A program made the position numbers and the translations under genes. A stretch of 53,168 bases of DNA from Branchiostoma floridae (taxonomy: Eukaryota; Chordata; Leptocardii; Amphioxiformes; Branchiostomatidae). Each line of letters opens with the position of its first letter. The stretch's first letter is position 1. Positions 12,549 through 21,666 of the stretch are shown piece after piece. The stretch lies in assembly GCF_000003815.2 (NCBI RefSeq), contig NC_049996.1, forward strand, positions 15,458,197 to 15,511,364. Reading direction: 5' to 3'. Under the pieces are notes generated by a model, which ran no database searches, was not told the DNA's origin, and saw nothing but the letters and a program-made list of their open reading frames with translations.

Positions 12549-15500
12549 GAGAAAGAGAGAGGGAGAGACAAAGAGGTAAGGAGAGAGAAAGAGACAGAGA
12601 GAGGGACAGGGAGAAATAACTGACCCGTATTTCAGGTAGGACAGGAAGTCCGGATGGAGCATTCTAAACCGGCTTGCCTCCGGTCTGTGCCCGAACACCC
12701 CTGGCGGTCTGGGATGGAACAACAGGCCAACGTCACAACAATGTGTTTGATATGCAAAGTTGCTTTTTTAATTGGCATATTGAAAGGTATACAACCAATG
12801 TGTACAACATACAGGCACGGAAACCAACATGGCGGTGTCAGTGCTCACGCTGTATCGTATCTTCGGAATGCCAGAGAAAGCAGGTATTTTCATGATTCCT
12901 TGCTCATACTGTACACATTACAAAAGTTGCTCAACCATCTGGATAGTTTTTGAGAAGTTTCAGATTGCATTCGCTGTTTTCCGCCAGCAGTGACTACAAA
13001 ACTTTCTTCTCTTCTTTCGTTTGAGGCAGCAGCCTTCAGCGTTTTAAAGACTCTGCTGCCCTTCACGGGTCAACTGCGCTAAACAGGCGAGGAGTTGTCG
13101 CCTGGTGGCGTTAGATTTTAGATTTAAATGTTTCAAGAGAAAATACAACCTCCGTAGTACAAAGATGTATCTAGTACCTTGAGCAACTTTTGTATAGTGT
13201 ACATTATGTATATCATTACCTTGATATCTAACTTTCGTCAACGAAGTGTTTGCAATGTGATCTACATCCTGATACGGTTAAGTTCCTTTTCTATATTTAT
13301 CTTATTTTGGTAAAAAGACAGCATTACTTACGATTTGCCGGCGTCTTTTCCTCTCTGTACCGGTTTCCATGACAACACGGCGTCAACAAACAAGTAATCC
13401 CTCTCGAAGGTAGGGATGTCGACATAAACCGTCTCCTTACATTGAAAACAAACAAACAAACAAACATAAACAGATGTTTTTGCGTCTAGACCAACTGGTT
13501 AGTCTTACTCATGTACACCATACACTGTATGAAATAAGCACTTTAAAACCATCCATCAGGATCGTAGGACATCTTTCCGATATTTTCTCTCTTTCTGATG
13601 GTGAAATCAAACATTTACTACTTTTTGGTACTTCCCTTTGCAACTATTCCACAAACTGTTTGATTATGTCTTCAACCCAGAACTACATTGTGCGAACTGG
13701 CCGTTTCTAACCATGTTCTTTTGTTCCGTGTCCTACCAAAATTTCCGGGGGGGGGGGGGTGGGGTGGGGGGAGGGTACCAGGACTTGCGCTTCTACCAGT
13801 CAATATACTACTATACCATTTGTACAGACTTACTGCATCTTGTCAATCATATGTTATTCTTATTTTCCTTTAATAGCGGCACCGATATAAGTTGTCTTAA
13901 CTTGAGTGGGCCGCTACTTGTCTGTTATTTTGCCTTTATGTGTTTGTTCAATAAAAAAAAAACATCTTTAGGAGGAAGGTTGCACTATAAAAGCACTCAA
14001 AAAATCTAGGCTAGGGTAAACTGTCTGGCTTCAGTCTCTCACTGACTGTCATGTAAGTGACTCGTGATTGACTCTTGCAGTGAGGGCTTGTTTCGTGTAA
14101 TATGCGTATGGGTTACTCTCCAAGCAGAGGTTGGTGGGAAAAATCGTGATTTTTCTAAAGATTATTTTCGACCGACATTCCCACCTGCCAATCGAAAAAA
14201 AAATTGATGAAAGAAAAAGCCACGATTTTCCCCACCAACCTCTGCTTGGAAAGCACGTACGGGTACCCTTCCTTCGGAAGTCCGTTAGAATGTAATCTTC
14301 TTCTTCTTCTTCTTTCATACTGCCTAGCCTGAATGTTTTGAGATTATTGGCAGACTACGCATGGGTTAAATACAATACAAGTGACCGGTACAAATAGACA
14401 TGGGAAAATGAAGGAAAAATGCTATGGGAAATGAAAACAAACTGATTTTCTGTGTGCGAAAGACAGGACAGGTGAATTAAGTGGGTTAATAGAACACATA
14501 TTTACAGCTTTAATCTTTACACCTCTTCGACCCAACCCCCTCAACTAGTTTGGACCATGTTACAAATCAGACAGCTTCTCTCACCGTTGTGTTTGGCACG
14601 TGCACGATATTGGGAGTGCAAAGGCAAGCCTAGTGAGTAGTGTTATGCTGAAAGGCTCTCAATAGACGGACAAGTAATGTGAAATCATACACTGTAGGAT
14701 TTGATGAAAGCTCATTTGGTAGGAGCAATGCCAAGAAAGTACTGTTTGAGGAGAGACAGGGAGATAGCGTTATGAAACCTTATTGAAACATAGGATATAT
14801 GAGAATTCTTATGCACAACCAAAATTGGACTTACTTGATGACGTTTCGATGTCTGTCAGACATCTTCCTCAGAGCTTCTAACTGGAGTTCTGCATCTCGC
14901 CGCTATATGTAGCCGATGTAGGTGGTGGTAGAACTCCAGTTAGAAGCTCTGAGGAAGATGTCTGACACTCAGTGACAGACATCGAAACGTCAGCAAGTAA
15001 GTCCAATTTTGGTTGTGCATAAGAATTCTCATATATGCTATATTCTACCAACCTGATGAAATTATTTTCGGAACTTATTGAAACATGCGACAAATCAGAC
15101 GGCCTCTCTCACCGTGGTGTTTGGCACGTGCACGAAGCCGTACTTCTTGGCGCTGCGGAGGGAGTTCTGCAGAGTCGTGGCGGTGTGGAAGTAAAAGGAC
15201 GTCCGGCTGCCGACATCCGCCTCAAAACCCTTCACTATAGCGGCATTCACTCTGGGAACGTTCGGAAGGAAGTGGGAGCAAAGGGATACAAATATTATAA
15301 ATAGTATAATTCATGTAATCTGTAAGTCTTGTACCTTTGTATCTTTAAATGAATCTTTAAAGCTAAAATTGCCAATATGCCAATGATAGATATCCCTTAG
15401 ATACACCTGTTAAGTCAATCACAGACCAATGATCAACGCTTGTTACCCCTCTCTCTCTCTCACCCAGTTTTGTTATACCTCATGTTAATGTTTTTTTTTA

Positions 15501-18500
15501 TTCCACTGTGCTCCAATGATGTATATGTATGTGCTATTGTGTATTATGCTGAAATATTGAATAAAGTTTAAAAAATAAAAAATAAAAATCTTTAAATGAA
15601 TAATGTCCCAAAGTCCAGGAAGATTAGCTACCTACAAATTATATATGGTAGCTAACGGGCTAAGTAAATCCAAGTATCCATGACCAGGAACATGTGTACT
15701 AGACTCCACATATCGCTAGAAAAATAGTAGACTCTGACCGAATGGATAGATAGCATGCTAGGCGAGTTAGCAGGGAAAAATACCGTTGGCGAACTAGGGA
15801 CCCTGTAGGGGTCGCCATCTTTTCTGTACTGAAATAGAACTGTCGGTTTCGGTTTCTCTTGTAACGTAAGTGGTAGTGAGGTTTGAGTGATATTATAACA
15901 ATATAGCAATTGGGACAGTGCTGGAAATTTTGGGCTCCTATCGGCTTTTTAGTAACTGCAGGAGCCGATTTTGTTTCAAACTTCGGACGAGAATAACTTC
16001 AGAAGGTGTTGACGGATCGTCATGACGTTTGGTATGTTTCCCGAATGTGATTGTGACGTCTCATCTTACCTGAAGATGAAGTCATGCGCGTCTATCTCTT
16101 CCCCTTTCCCAGATCCCCTCAGAATCCCGCCGTTTCCCACCACAGCACACCGCACAGGCGCGCCTCCTTGCGACTCATTGAATAACGACCGATGAAGCGT
16201 GCCGTTCAAATGTCTTGCAGCAGACACAACATCTGAAACAAATTCGAAATCTTGGAACACAGACAATACAAACGGTTCTCGCTTAACCCGAGCGGTCGTT
16301 ATCCGTTTAACAGACGGAGAGCACTCAAGGAAAGTCCAAATCCTGAAACTTTACACTTGACCAAGGGAGTGGAACAACTGAGCTTGGTTTTCTAAGGCTT
16401 CTAACCCCGGATATTTATTTTGAAACGTGTCGGCCTTGGAGTTTCTAAAGTCCAGCTAAACAAACATCGTTTTCTCGATAATCCATCAAACAGTACAGCC
16501 ATTCAAGGCAGCCTAACCTTCAAATGAAACATTGGCCCAGCCATAGGGTGGAAGGTATCGTCTGAGGCGCTCGTATTCGCTGAAGGTCACGTGACTGCTT
16601 GTCAGTAGGACTGGAATGTCCCGGATGATGACGTATCTCAGTGTTGGCGGTTGCATGATGGGAGTTGCGGTGGACTGTTGTGCATCTAGGAACCAGACTA
16701 AGGCATAGTAAATGAATAAATGAATGAATGAATGAATGAATGAATGAGTGAATGAGTGAATGAGTGAGTGAGTGAGTGAGTGAGTGAGTGAGTGAGTGAG
16801 TGAGTGAGTGAGTGAGTGAGTGAGTGAGTGAGTGAATAAACAGGGCTAGGTACAGGTCGCTGATAGAATGGCGAACAGACATATATGCAGCAAGCAGAAA
16901 CAATATACAATTTAACCATGTGAGGGGCTAAGCTATCAGGATGGTCAACATCTTCTCGCTTCTTTGTACAAGTGTATATATAGGAACAGATAATGTTTGA
17001 TATACAGGGTTTATCTAGGTGCATCAAAATAGAAATTTATCCGTTGCATTGAGATGTTCAAAGTACAGAAACTCTTTTTTTTATTATAAAGCACAATTCG
17101 TTCCTTCTGGCACAATTTACAGTGTAAGTTAAAGTGCTGTTTAGCTTCTACCTGTTGTAGATCACAACATTGACATGCTGCAGAGGTGTGCGGTTGTGCC
17201 TTCTAAATAAATAAAACAGAACCAGGTGTACAACCTGTCCTCATTCCTAACCCCGAACTCACGTGTGCTCCCTGATATAAATAAGCGGGTTATTTTTGAC
17301 TTGTAATGCTCTGCAGGCGTAACCCAAGTAATTTGAGGGCAACCGGTATAAATGTATTGAACCAGGCGCTAATCCCAAAAGTCTGCCTCAGAGAAACCTG
17401 GGATATCACAGGTTACATTTGTTTATAATGTTTTTATTGCAAAGTCATGCCCATGGGGCTAATTGCAAGTGAAGAAAGACTAGATACATGAAATGAATGA
17501 ATGTGGTCTAAATACATGTAGATAAACTTAATTCTAACATACAAATATTAAGTGGATGAATCTATAGGGTACTAAATCTACGTAACTATTACGGGGTTTG
17601 ACTTTTTCTTTGAAGAAAGTTAAAAATAAAATGCCCCTTGTATTCTATAATAGATTGATTCGATGATCTTAGTAGGAAGAGAAACTTTTGTGGCGTTTTT
17701 TATTTTACAATGAAAATGTTGGGTCGGCTAAGATCAAACCACATGTTGTCACAGACGATCTTCGTATTTGGTGTGTTGCTATTTGACCCGAATGGGGCCA
17801 GCTACGGTCATTGCAGTGACAAGTACATGCATCAACCCAACATTTTTGAACCAGTCATTTGTCAACGTCACATATAGGGAACTCTGTTTACAGTTTGTCT
17901 CACTTCCAAATTGAGACTTTTCCAACTTGAAACATCGTTCTTCGTCCCTTTGTGCGGATTTGTGTGTATTCTATGTCACCTTATACATGTAGGCTTAGCA
18001 CTCCTTACAACCGACTGGACAATGATCTCATTCTCTGCCAGAGAACCGATTATTAGCAGATTTGTGCCTTTTGTTGTTCATCTGACATACTCTAGAGTTG
18101 CGAGACTATAAGTTATAGGAATTATTCATACCTTTTCAATTCATCGGAACGGCAGAACTTTAGCAATAATCAATACTTAATGAGGTATAGATACAGGAAT
18201 ACGACTCGTGACAGTACCAACGTTGGTTTTGTACGCGTTAGAGAGGATATATCACAAAAATACCCTTGCTATCGAATACTATCGAACATTTGGAACCTAG
18301 TTGCACAACTACATGAAGTTGATATTGATAAAGTGCAGTGCAGGTGGACTGGTTTAACCCAGAATTGTAAACAGTATGGCACTTTTGTGGCTAGAAAGTG
18401 TTCACAGGCATTGATGATATATTGAAAAAGTACATTTGTGTTAAAACTACTTTAAATACCCGAAAGGCAAACGTACACCCGATTTCATTCGCGTAACGTT

Positions 18501-18943
18501 ACAAGAAACCAAAGTGTATGATCTAAAAGGTTCAGACTTTAACAGGTGGATTTGGTTTTGAGGTCACGGTTTTCGGTTACTCCACTCAAACGAGTGCAAG
18601 GCCCCCTGACACAGAGCTAACCTCGCAAGGACCCGGTACAGATATGCGGGTTATAGGTACACGGCTCCAACTGGTTTAGATAGAGTACAAGAAGGGAGTA
18701 CAAGGATATCGTGTTCTTGGTATGTCAGAAGGAGTTACCTGTGCTCTGTCTCTCTACGGGACGGCTTTCTCCAAGGCTTCTTAAGACGGTGAAGTCTCCG
18801 TAATATGTCTCCAGTTCCAGCATTAGTAGGCAGAGTAGAACAACGACGTTACAGCCGATGGTTAAGAGCAGGCAGGCCTGTTTGACTCGGGCTGTGAAAA
18901 CACTGTGGCGTAGGGAGCGAAAATGTTGTCCCTTCTTCGTCAT
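11576..18943 (-). CDS. ST6GALNAC1/2-like: ST6GalNAc-type sialyltransferase (GT29), complete, seven exons
   Basis: Function (family knowledge): transfers sialic acid from CMP-Neu5Ac in alpha-2,6 linkage to GalNAc of O-glycans in the Golgi lumen. Seen: coding exons 18943-18739, 16685-16518, 16232-16070, 15251-15113, 13435-13332, 12708-12625 and 11858-11576 join with matching phases (1,1,2,0,2,2) into 381 residues, close to the usual ST6GalNAc-II size. It is a type II membrane protein: short basic tail, membrane segment about residues 22-42, then a stem. Sialylmotif L starts at RCAVVGNGGIL (Cys153), motif S is at PSTGAVALLTAVHVCD (Cys319), motif III at NHYYE (His338) and motif VS at HDFNLE (His353, Glu358). 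Possible N-glycosylation sites are N134, N143, N223, N291, N334 and N377. The L motif with GNGG favours the I/II group over III-VI. The start ATG has a good context (AAGATGA). No frameshift or stop was found. Confidence 0.93.
11936..12618. repeat. (GA)n-rich minisatellite in sialyltransferase intron 6
   Basis: About 680 bases of almost pure purine on the plus strand (pyrimidine on the coding strand). A higher-order repeat of about 110-125 bp is visible: the words gacaaaggggtaagg, agctagagacag and gataaagaa recur in order at least three times. Long open frames here on the minus strand (Ser/Leu-rich) are composition artefacts. Because it is pyrimidine-rich on the transcribed sense strand, it could affect splicing of the adjacent 12625 donor and 11858 acceptor. 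That is inference. Confidence 0.92.
12625..12708 (-). CDS. ST6GALNAC1/2-like: Sialyltransferase exon 6
   Basis: 84 bases, acceptor CATCCCAG, donor TACGG|GTCAGT, phase 2 to phase 2. It encodes FGHRPEASRFRMLHPDFLSY and LKYG. The FGxxPEAS and HPDFxSYL words are family landmarks. The donor sits beside the (GA)n tract, about 20 bases from its edge. Confidence 0.92.
12709..13331. other. Sialyltransferase intron 5, no recognised element
   Basis: Bounded by the 13332 donor and 12708 acceptor on the minus strand. No repeat, ORF family or structured element was identified. Confidence 0.6.
13332..13435 (-). CDS. ST6GALNAC1/2-like: Sialyltransferase exon 5
   Basis: 104 bases, phase 0 start after TGTAAG, phase 2 end at AAATC|GTAAGT. 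It encodes ETVYVDIPTFERDYLFVDAV then LSWKPVQRGKDAGK, the segment aligned with IPSDIRDY...GxDKGD in relatives. The pyrimidine tract before the acceptor is partly a (TTTG)n microsatellite on the coding strand (13444-13466). Confidence 0.88.
13747..13778 (+). other. G-run tract, G-quadruplex candidate
   Basis: A run of 13 G is followed by TGGGG, TGGGGGG and AGGG within about 32 bases on the plus strand, inside sialyltransferase intron 4. It meets the G3+N1-7 pattern for a quadruplex. On the coding strand it is a C-run. Confidence 0.75.
14119..14250. mobile_element. Palindromic MITE in sialyltransferase intron 4
   Basis: Inverted ends TCCAAGCAGAGGTTGGTGGG and complement (14231-14250). The inner arms also pair (aaaatcgtg / cacgatttt). 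At 132 bp it is non-coding. The flanks gtatgggttac and gtacgggtacc are similar, possibly a worn target duplication. Confidence 0.75.
14565..14616 (-). pseudogene. Duplicated fragment of sialyltransferase exon 4 with its splice donor
   Basis: About 50 bp matches 15090-15141 with only a few mismatches. It covers the last 29 coding bases of exon 4 (GTGCACGTGCCAAACAC) and the first bases of intron 4, including GTGAGAG. There is no acceptor on its upstream side, so it is not a usable exon. It lies 525 bp away in direct orientation, on the far side of the palindromic element at 14791-15045. Confidence 0.8.
14791..15045. mobile_element. 255 bp foldback element with two hammerhead-like cores
   Basis: Long inverted arms: atgagaattcttatgcacaa and onward at 14796-14885 against the complement at 14935-15042, with a 50-60 base centre. 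Each arm carries CTGAGGA, a GATGTCTG/CAGACATC stem and GAAAC (minus strand 14872-14843, plus strand 14949-14988). It sits in intron 4 just 3' of exon 4. It has the look of two head-to-head terminal repeats of a Penelope-like or similar retroelement. Confidence 0.75.
15113..15251 (-). CDS. ST6GALNAC1/2-like: Sialyltransferase exon 4 (rest of sialylmotif L)
   Basis: Acceptor TTCCCAG, donor CACG|GTGAGA (phase 0), 139 bases. It encodes VNAAIVKGFEADVGSRTSFY, continuing exon 3 as in vertebrate ST6GalNAcs, and ends VHVPNTT. A 50 bp piece covering the last 29 coding bases and the donor is duplicated at 14565-14616. Confidence 0.93.
15300..15600 (+). mobile_element. 3' end of a polyadenylated retroelement (intron 3)
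   Basis: Plus-strand sequence ends in a (CT)n tract, ttgaataaagttt (an AATAAA-type signal) and an A-rich (AAAAAT)n tail at about 15565-15592, opposite to the host gene. This is the signature of a truncated LINE or retroposed transcript. No coding part remains. Confidence 0.45.
16070..16232 (-). CDS. ST6GALNAC1/2-like: Sialyltransferase exon 3 (first half of sialylmotif L)
   Basis: Acceptor TTTGTTTCAG, donor CTTCAG|GTAAGA (phase 2), 163 bases. It encodes VRCAVVGNGGILRGSGKG followed by EEIDAHDFIFR, the CMP-sialic-acid-binding L motif including the conserved Cys and GNGG. Confidence 0.95.
16518..16685 (-). CDS. ST6GALNAC1/2-like: Sialyltransferase exon 2 (stem and start of catalytic domain)
   Basis: Acceptor TTCCTAG at 16691-16686, donor GAAG|GTTAGG, phase 1 to phase 1, 168 bases. 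It encodes RYVIIRDIPVLLTSS and then FSEYERLRRYLPPYGW, the PPYGW block seen just before the catalytic core of ST6GalNAc-I/II. Confidence 0.9.
16710..16834 (+). repeat. (TGAA)n-(TGAG)n tetranucleotide microsatellite
   Basis: About 125 bases of TGAA grading into TGAG units in sialyltransferase intron 1, only 25 bases upstream (coding strand) of the exon 2 acceptor. On the coding strand it reads (CTCA)n, so length changes could affect acceptor strength (inference). The Thr-His-Ser-Leu open frames here are artefacts. Confidence 0.95.
16848..17984. other. Sialyltransferase intron 1, unannotated part
   Basis: AT-rich intron sequence without a recognisable gene or bounded element, apart from a short ttttttttatt run near 17073-17085. 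Confidence 0.5.
17985..18250 (+). repeat. Dispersed repeat, copy B (partner of 2500-2745)
   Basis: Shares ordered landmarks with 2500-2745 (agagaaccgattattag, agatttgtg, ccttttcaattca, aactttagcaat, gaggtat). Lies in sialyltransferase intron 1. Confidence 0.65.
18739..18943 (-). CDS. ST6GALNAC1/2-like: Sialyltransferase exon 1 (tail and membrane anchor)
   Basis: Encodes residues 1-68 plus one base. It gives the cytoplasmic tail MTKKGQHFRSLRHSVFTARV and a hydrophobic anchor (about 22-42, ACLLLTIGCNVVVLLCLLML). The donor is ACAG|GTAACT, phase 1. Confidence 0.88.
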
Positions 18944-19680
18944 CTTCTGGTCAGTGCCGCTTTTGTGACAGGCGTTCAGTCTTCAGATGTTAGTCCAGCT
19001 CTCGGAATAGACGACAGTGTGCGACCCGAGTAAGAAAGAAATCTTTGACGAAAAAAGACAACAACGACTCAATACGCCGCATACTCACGTTGGTGAGAAA
19101 GAAAACAAGAACTTGAGCTCACATCATGTGACATGTATACAGGCTTCGATGGAAGATCATCCATGACGTCATGTTGGGCTGTTCCACAAGCAACAGTCGT
19201 GGGGGGAGGAGGGGAGCCAGCTCTGCGGCCCCTCATCTTGCATTTCGAAAAAGACAATTGCATGGATATTTTCGTCTTCTCCTTCTTTGTGGCACATTCC
19301 CCTTTTTTCAATGAATGAATGAATGAATGAATGAAGTGATTAATTGTACATTTATACTCTAGCTAAGTACAATTCCAGCGATATAAGAATGTGGTATCTA
19401 CATCTACAATGACTAGTGTTTACAAAATGCAAGCTGAAAATGTGAGGACAATTGGAGTCTGTACATTAGGAATATGTTTTATTTTAAATTCTGTACTAGC
19501 TAAATGATGCCCCTTCGTCTCTGTGCCAGCACCCTCTTCATATACACGGGGCAGAACAACGTTATTTGTGTGTAGCCAGTGTAGGTATATATAGTACATG
19601 TTATATATCTAACGAACCAGATAGGACGTCAAAATTGGTTAGAAAGATTTAAACTTTACATCTTAACATACATGTAGAAA
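18944..19680. promoter_or_regulatory. Sialyltransferase upstream region
   Basis: This sequence lies immediately upstream of the sialyltransferase ATG and in the spacer between two divergent genes. It contains a short (TGAA)n microsatellite (19311-19335) and a G/A-rich stretch (19200-19220). No TATA box or initiator can be assigned with confidence. Confidence 0.3.
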
Positions 19681-20215
19681 GTAGCATGGGCATTCCGTGG
19701 AATATTTCGCTCCTACGTTCGCACAATAGTGGGATCAGCCTGTAGGGACCAATCAGTGCCCTCGTCCAAAATTCGTGAAATATTGCAGTCGTTAGAGATG
19801 TCTATTTTGCTCTACGGGTCTGACTCTTGGTCATTAACTAAAACTCTGTGCAAGAAACTCGACGGGAACTATACCCGGCTTCTCCGTGCCACCTTGGATG
19901 TTGACTGGAAGAGTCACACCTCTAACACACAGCTTTATAATGGTCTGCCACGGATTACTAGAGTCATTCGCGACCGACGCCTGCTGGCCCTTGCTGGTCA
20001 TGTGATGCGTCATGACGAGATGGCTTGAAGGGTTCTTCTCTGGCAGCCTGGCGACAAGAGAAGACGAGGCCGACCATCCCTGACTCTTAGAAGGGTGATT
20101 GACGAGGATGTAGGTCTCCAAGACGGAGACCTCCTGGCTGTCATGCGCGACAGAGTCGTGTGGAAGAACTACATAGTGTCACCGGATGGATGAACTGAAC
20201 TGAACTGAACTGAGA
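19681..20215 (+). pseudogene. LINE reverse-transcriptase C-terminal fragment with (TGAAC)n tail
   Basis: Seen: from 19681 the frame reads VAWAFRGIFRSYVRTI, then ILLYGSDSWSLTKTL, KLDGNYTRLLRATL, LPRITRVIRDRRLLALAGHV and MRHDEMA. It then hits a stop (20026-20028) and continues after it with VLLWQPGDKRRRGRPSLTL. These blocks are the conserved tail of LINE endonuclease/reverse-transcriptase polyproteins (RTE-like clades). The copy is 5'-truncated, lacks the catalytic YxDD part, and ends in four to five TGAAC units (about 20190-20213), the kind of 3' microsatellite tail made by target-primed reverse transcription. It is dead and lies between the two host genes. Confidence 0.85.
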
Positions 20216-21289
20216 GATGTCGATGTTCCAAGACAGGCTACATAGAATGCCTGCTTAGGACGAAACTAGAGGGCGGTCCACCCTTTTCAATTCATTTAAT
20301 CGACGTTTGAACATAGTCCTTCTGGTAGTAAACAAATGCTATAAGAAGGTGTAGCGTCCTGCTGGCGCAGATGGTGCACTGGGACTCACAGCTGATCAGA
20401 AGGCCACCTGTACTGTGCGCAAGTTCCGCTCGAGGACGCTTCGCTAAGAGAAAGCTATTGTAGAACAACCAAGAACATGACAAGGGTTTGTTACGTTCGG
20501 CTACTGCGATCCGCTAAAATTTTAGTAAATCTGCACGCGAAAACTAGAATGGTATCACCGCCACATTGTTTCACTTGAAAATGTTACGTAGGTGCTAAGA
20601 GAATGTATTTATTCAGATCGCGTTCTAGTCCAACCGCTATGTGCACGCGTAACCATAACAACGGAACCCTCACAAAGTAATAGAATGTCATTCATTAAAA
20701 CATATGTTCGTACATGTATAGTGCAAGTTTTTCCTACGTATACTTGGAGGTTGCTTGTGGAAGATTCATCATTCCTGTCAATCCTTGATTGGAATGCAAA
20801 GTCAAGCTTGAATGTTGCATGTTGTTTCCTTCCAGGCCTTATTTTAGTCAGTTGGCAAAACTTGGCATCAAAACATACCTTTTGTTGTTCTGGAACGCTC
20901 TGAATAGTGCAAGCAGTAGCGCCGAACTAAAAACAACAATAACAACAACAAATAGCACAGCATAAGATAGACATTCTGGATACTCTCGAATCACCTCTTT
21001 GCCAACATTGTTGCTTACCTACGACAAGTTGCGTTAACGTTTACAGTCCAGTAAATTGTCAAAACTTAGGAACCAACCAAAGTATTGCATGTGTTCTATG
21101 TTCGTATTTTCAGTATAAATACGTCAGAGGAGTTTCCAACAGTAAGTTACTTTGTGGCGTCACTGTCACTGTCACTAGGTCAAAGCGACCCAACCTTCCA
21201 TGATCGTCTGATTATGACGTCATAAGTGGCGGGTCGCTGGGCACCAGACTACAAGCTGCGACCTCACATCTTCCAGCGATGTATCCGGG
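20216..21289. other. Spacer upstream of the EF-hand gene
   Basis: Intergenic sequence or 5' UTR/intron of the EF-hand gene. It has repeated caacaacaata-type words at 20930-20952 and tcactgtcactgtcact at 21160-21176. No additional coding exon could be supported. Confidence 0.4.
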
Positions 21290-21666
21290 ATGTCGGTTTC
21301 CAGACTGGGCGTTCAGGGAGAGCCGCTAAGAAGGAGGACCAAATCAGACATCGGCGTTCAGAGACCAAAATCCCAGTACCTACAGTTCCGAAGGAACGCA
21401 CTTCATCCCACTGATTCCAACAGTTGTCAGTCCAGCGATTCTGAACTCGACGCAGCGCACGGGCCTCCCTCCAAGTTCCAGCTCCGAAGACTGAGTTCGG
21501 CGCCTGGACTCGCGACCGGGCGGCTAGAGAGCGGCACTAACCAGATCCGTAGCACACGGCAACTTACAGGTATCAGAGCTTCCAACACTAAGTCCTCAAA
21601 AAACCCGAACGCTACTTTCGCAGTGCATGACATTGCCGAGGAAGAGGAAGACACTGAAGGTCAAAG
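21290..21666 (+). CDS. EF-hand gene exon 1 (start uncertain)
   Basis: Encodes MSVSRLGVQGEPLRRRTKSD through HDIAEEEEDTEGQ and ends CAAAG|GTGAGG, phase 2. Ser/Arg-rich N-terminus and acidic end. The frame is fixed by the phase of exon 2. It remains open upstream of 21290, so an earlier start or 5' exon is possible. Confidence 0.65.

Noticed and set aside
11903-12571. 222-codon Ser/Leu-rich minus-strand open frame
   Set aside because: It lies wholly in the (GA)n minisatellite inside an intron. The composition alone keeps the frame open.
16520-17027. Thr-His-Ser-Leu repeat proteins on the minus strand
   Set aside because: Translation of the (TGAG)n microsatellite. The real exon here is 16518-16685 in a different frame.
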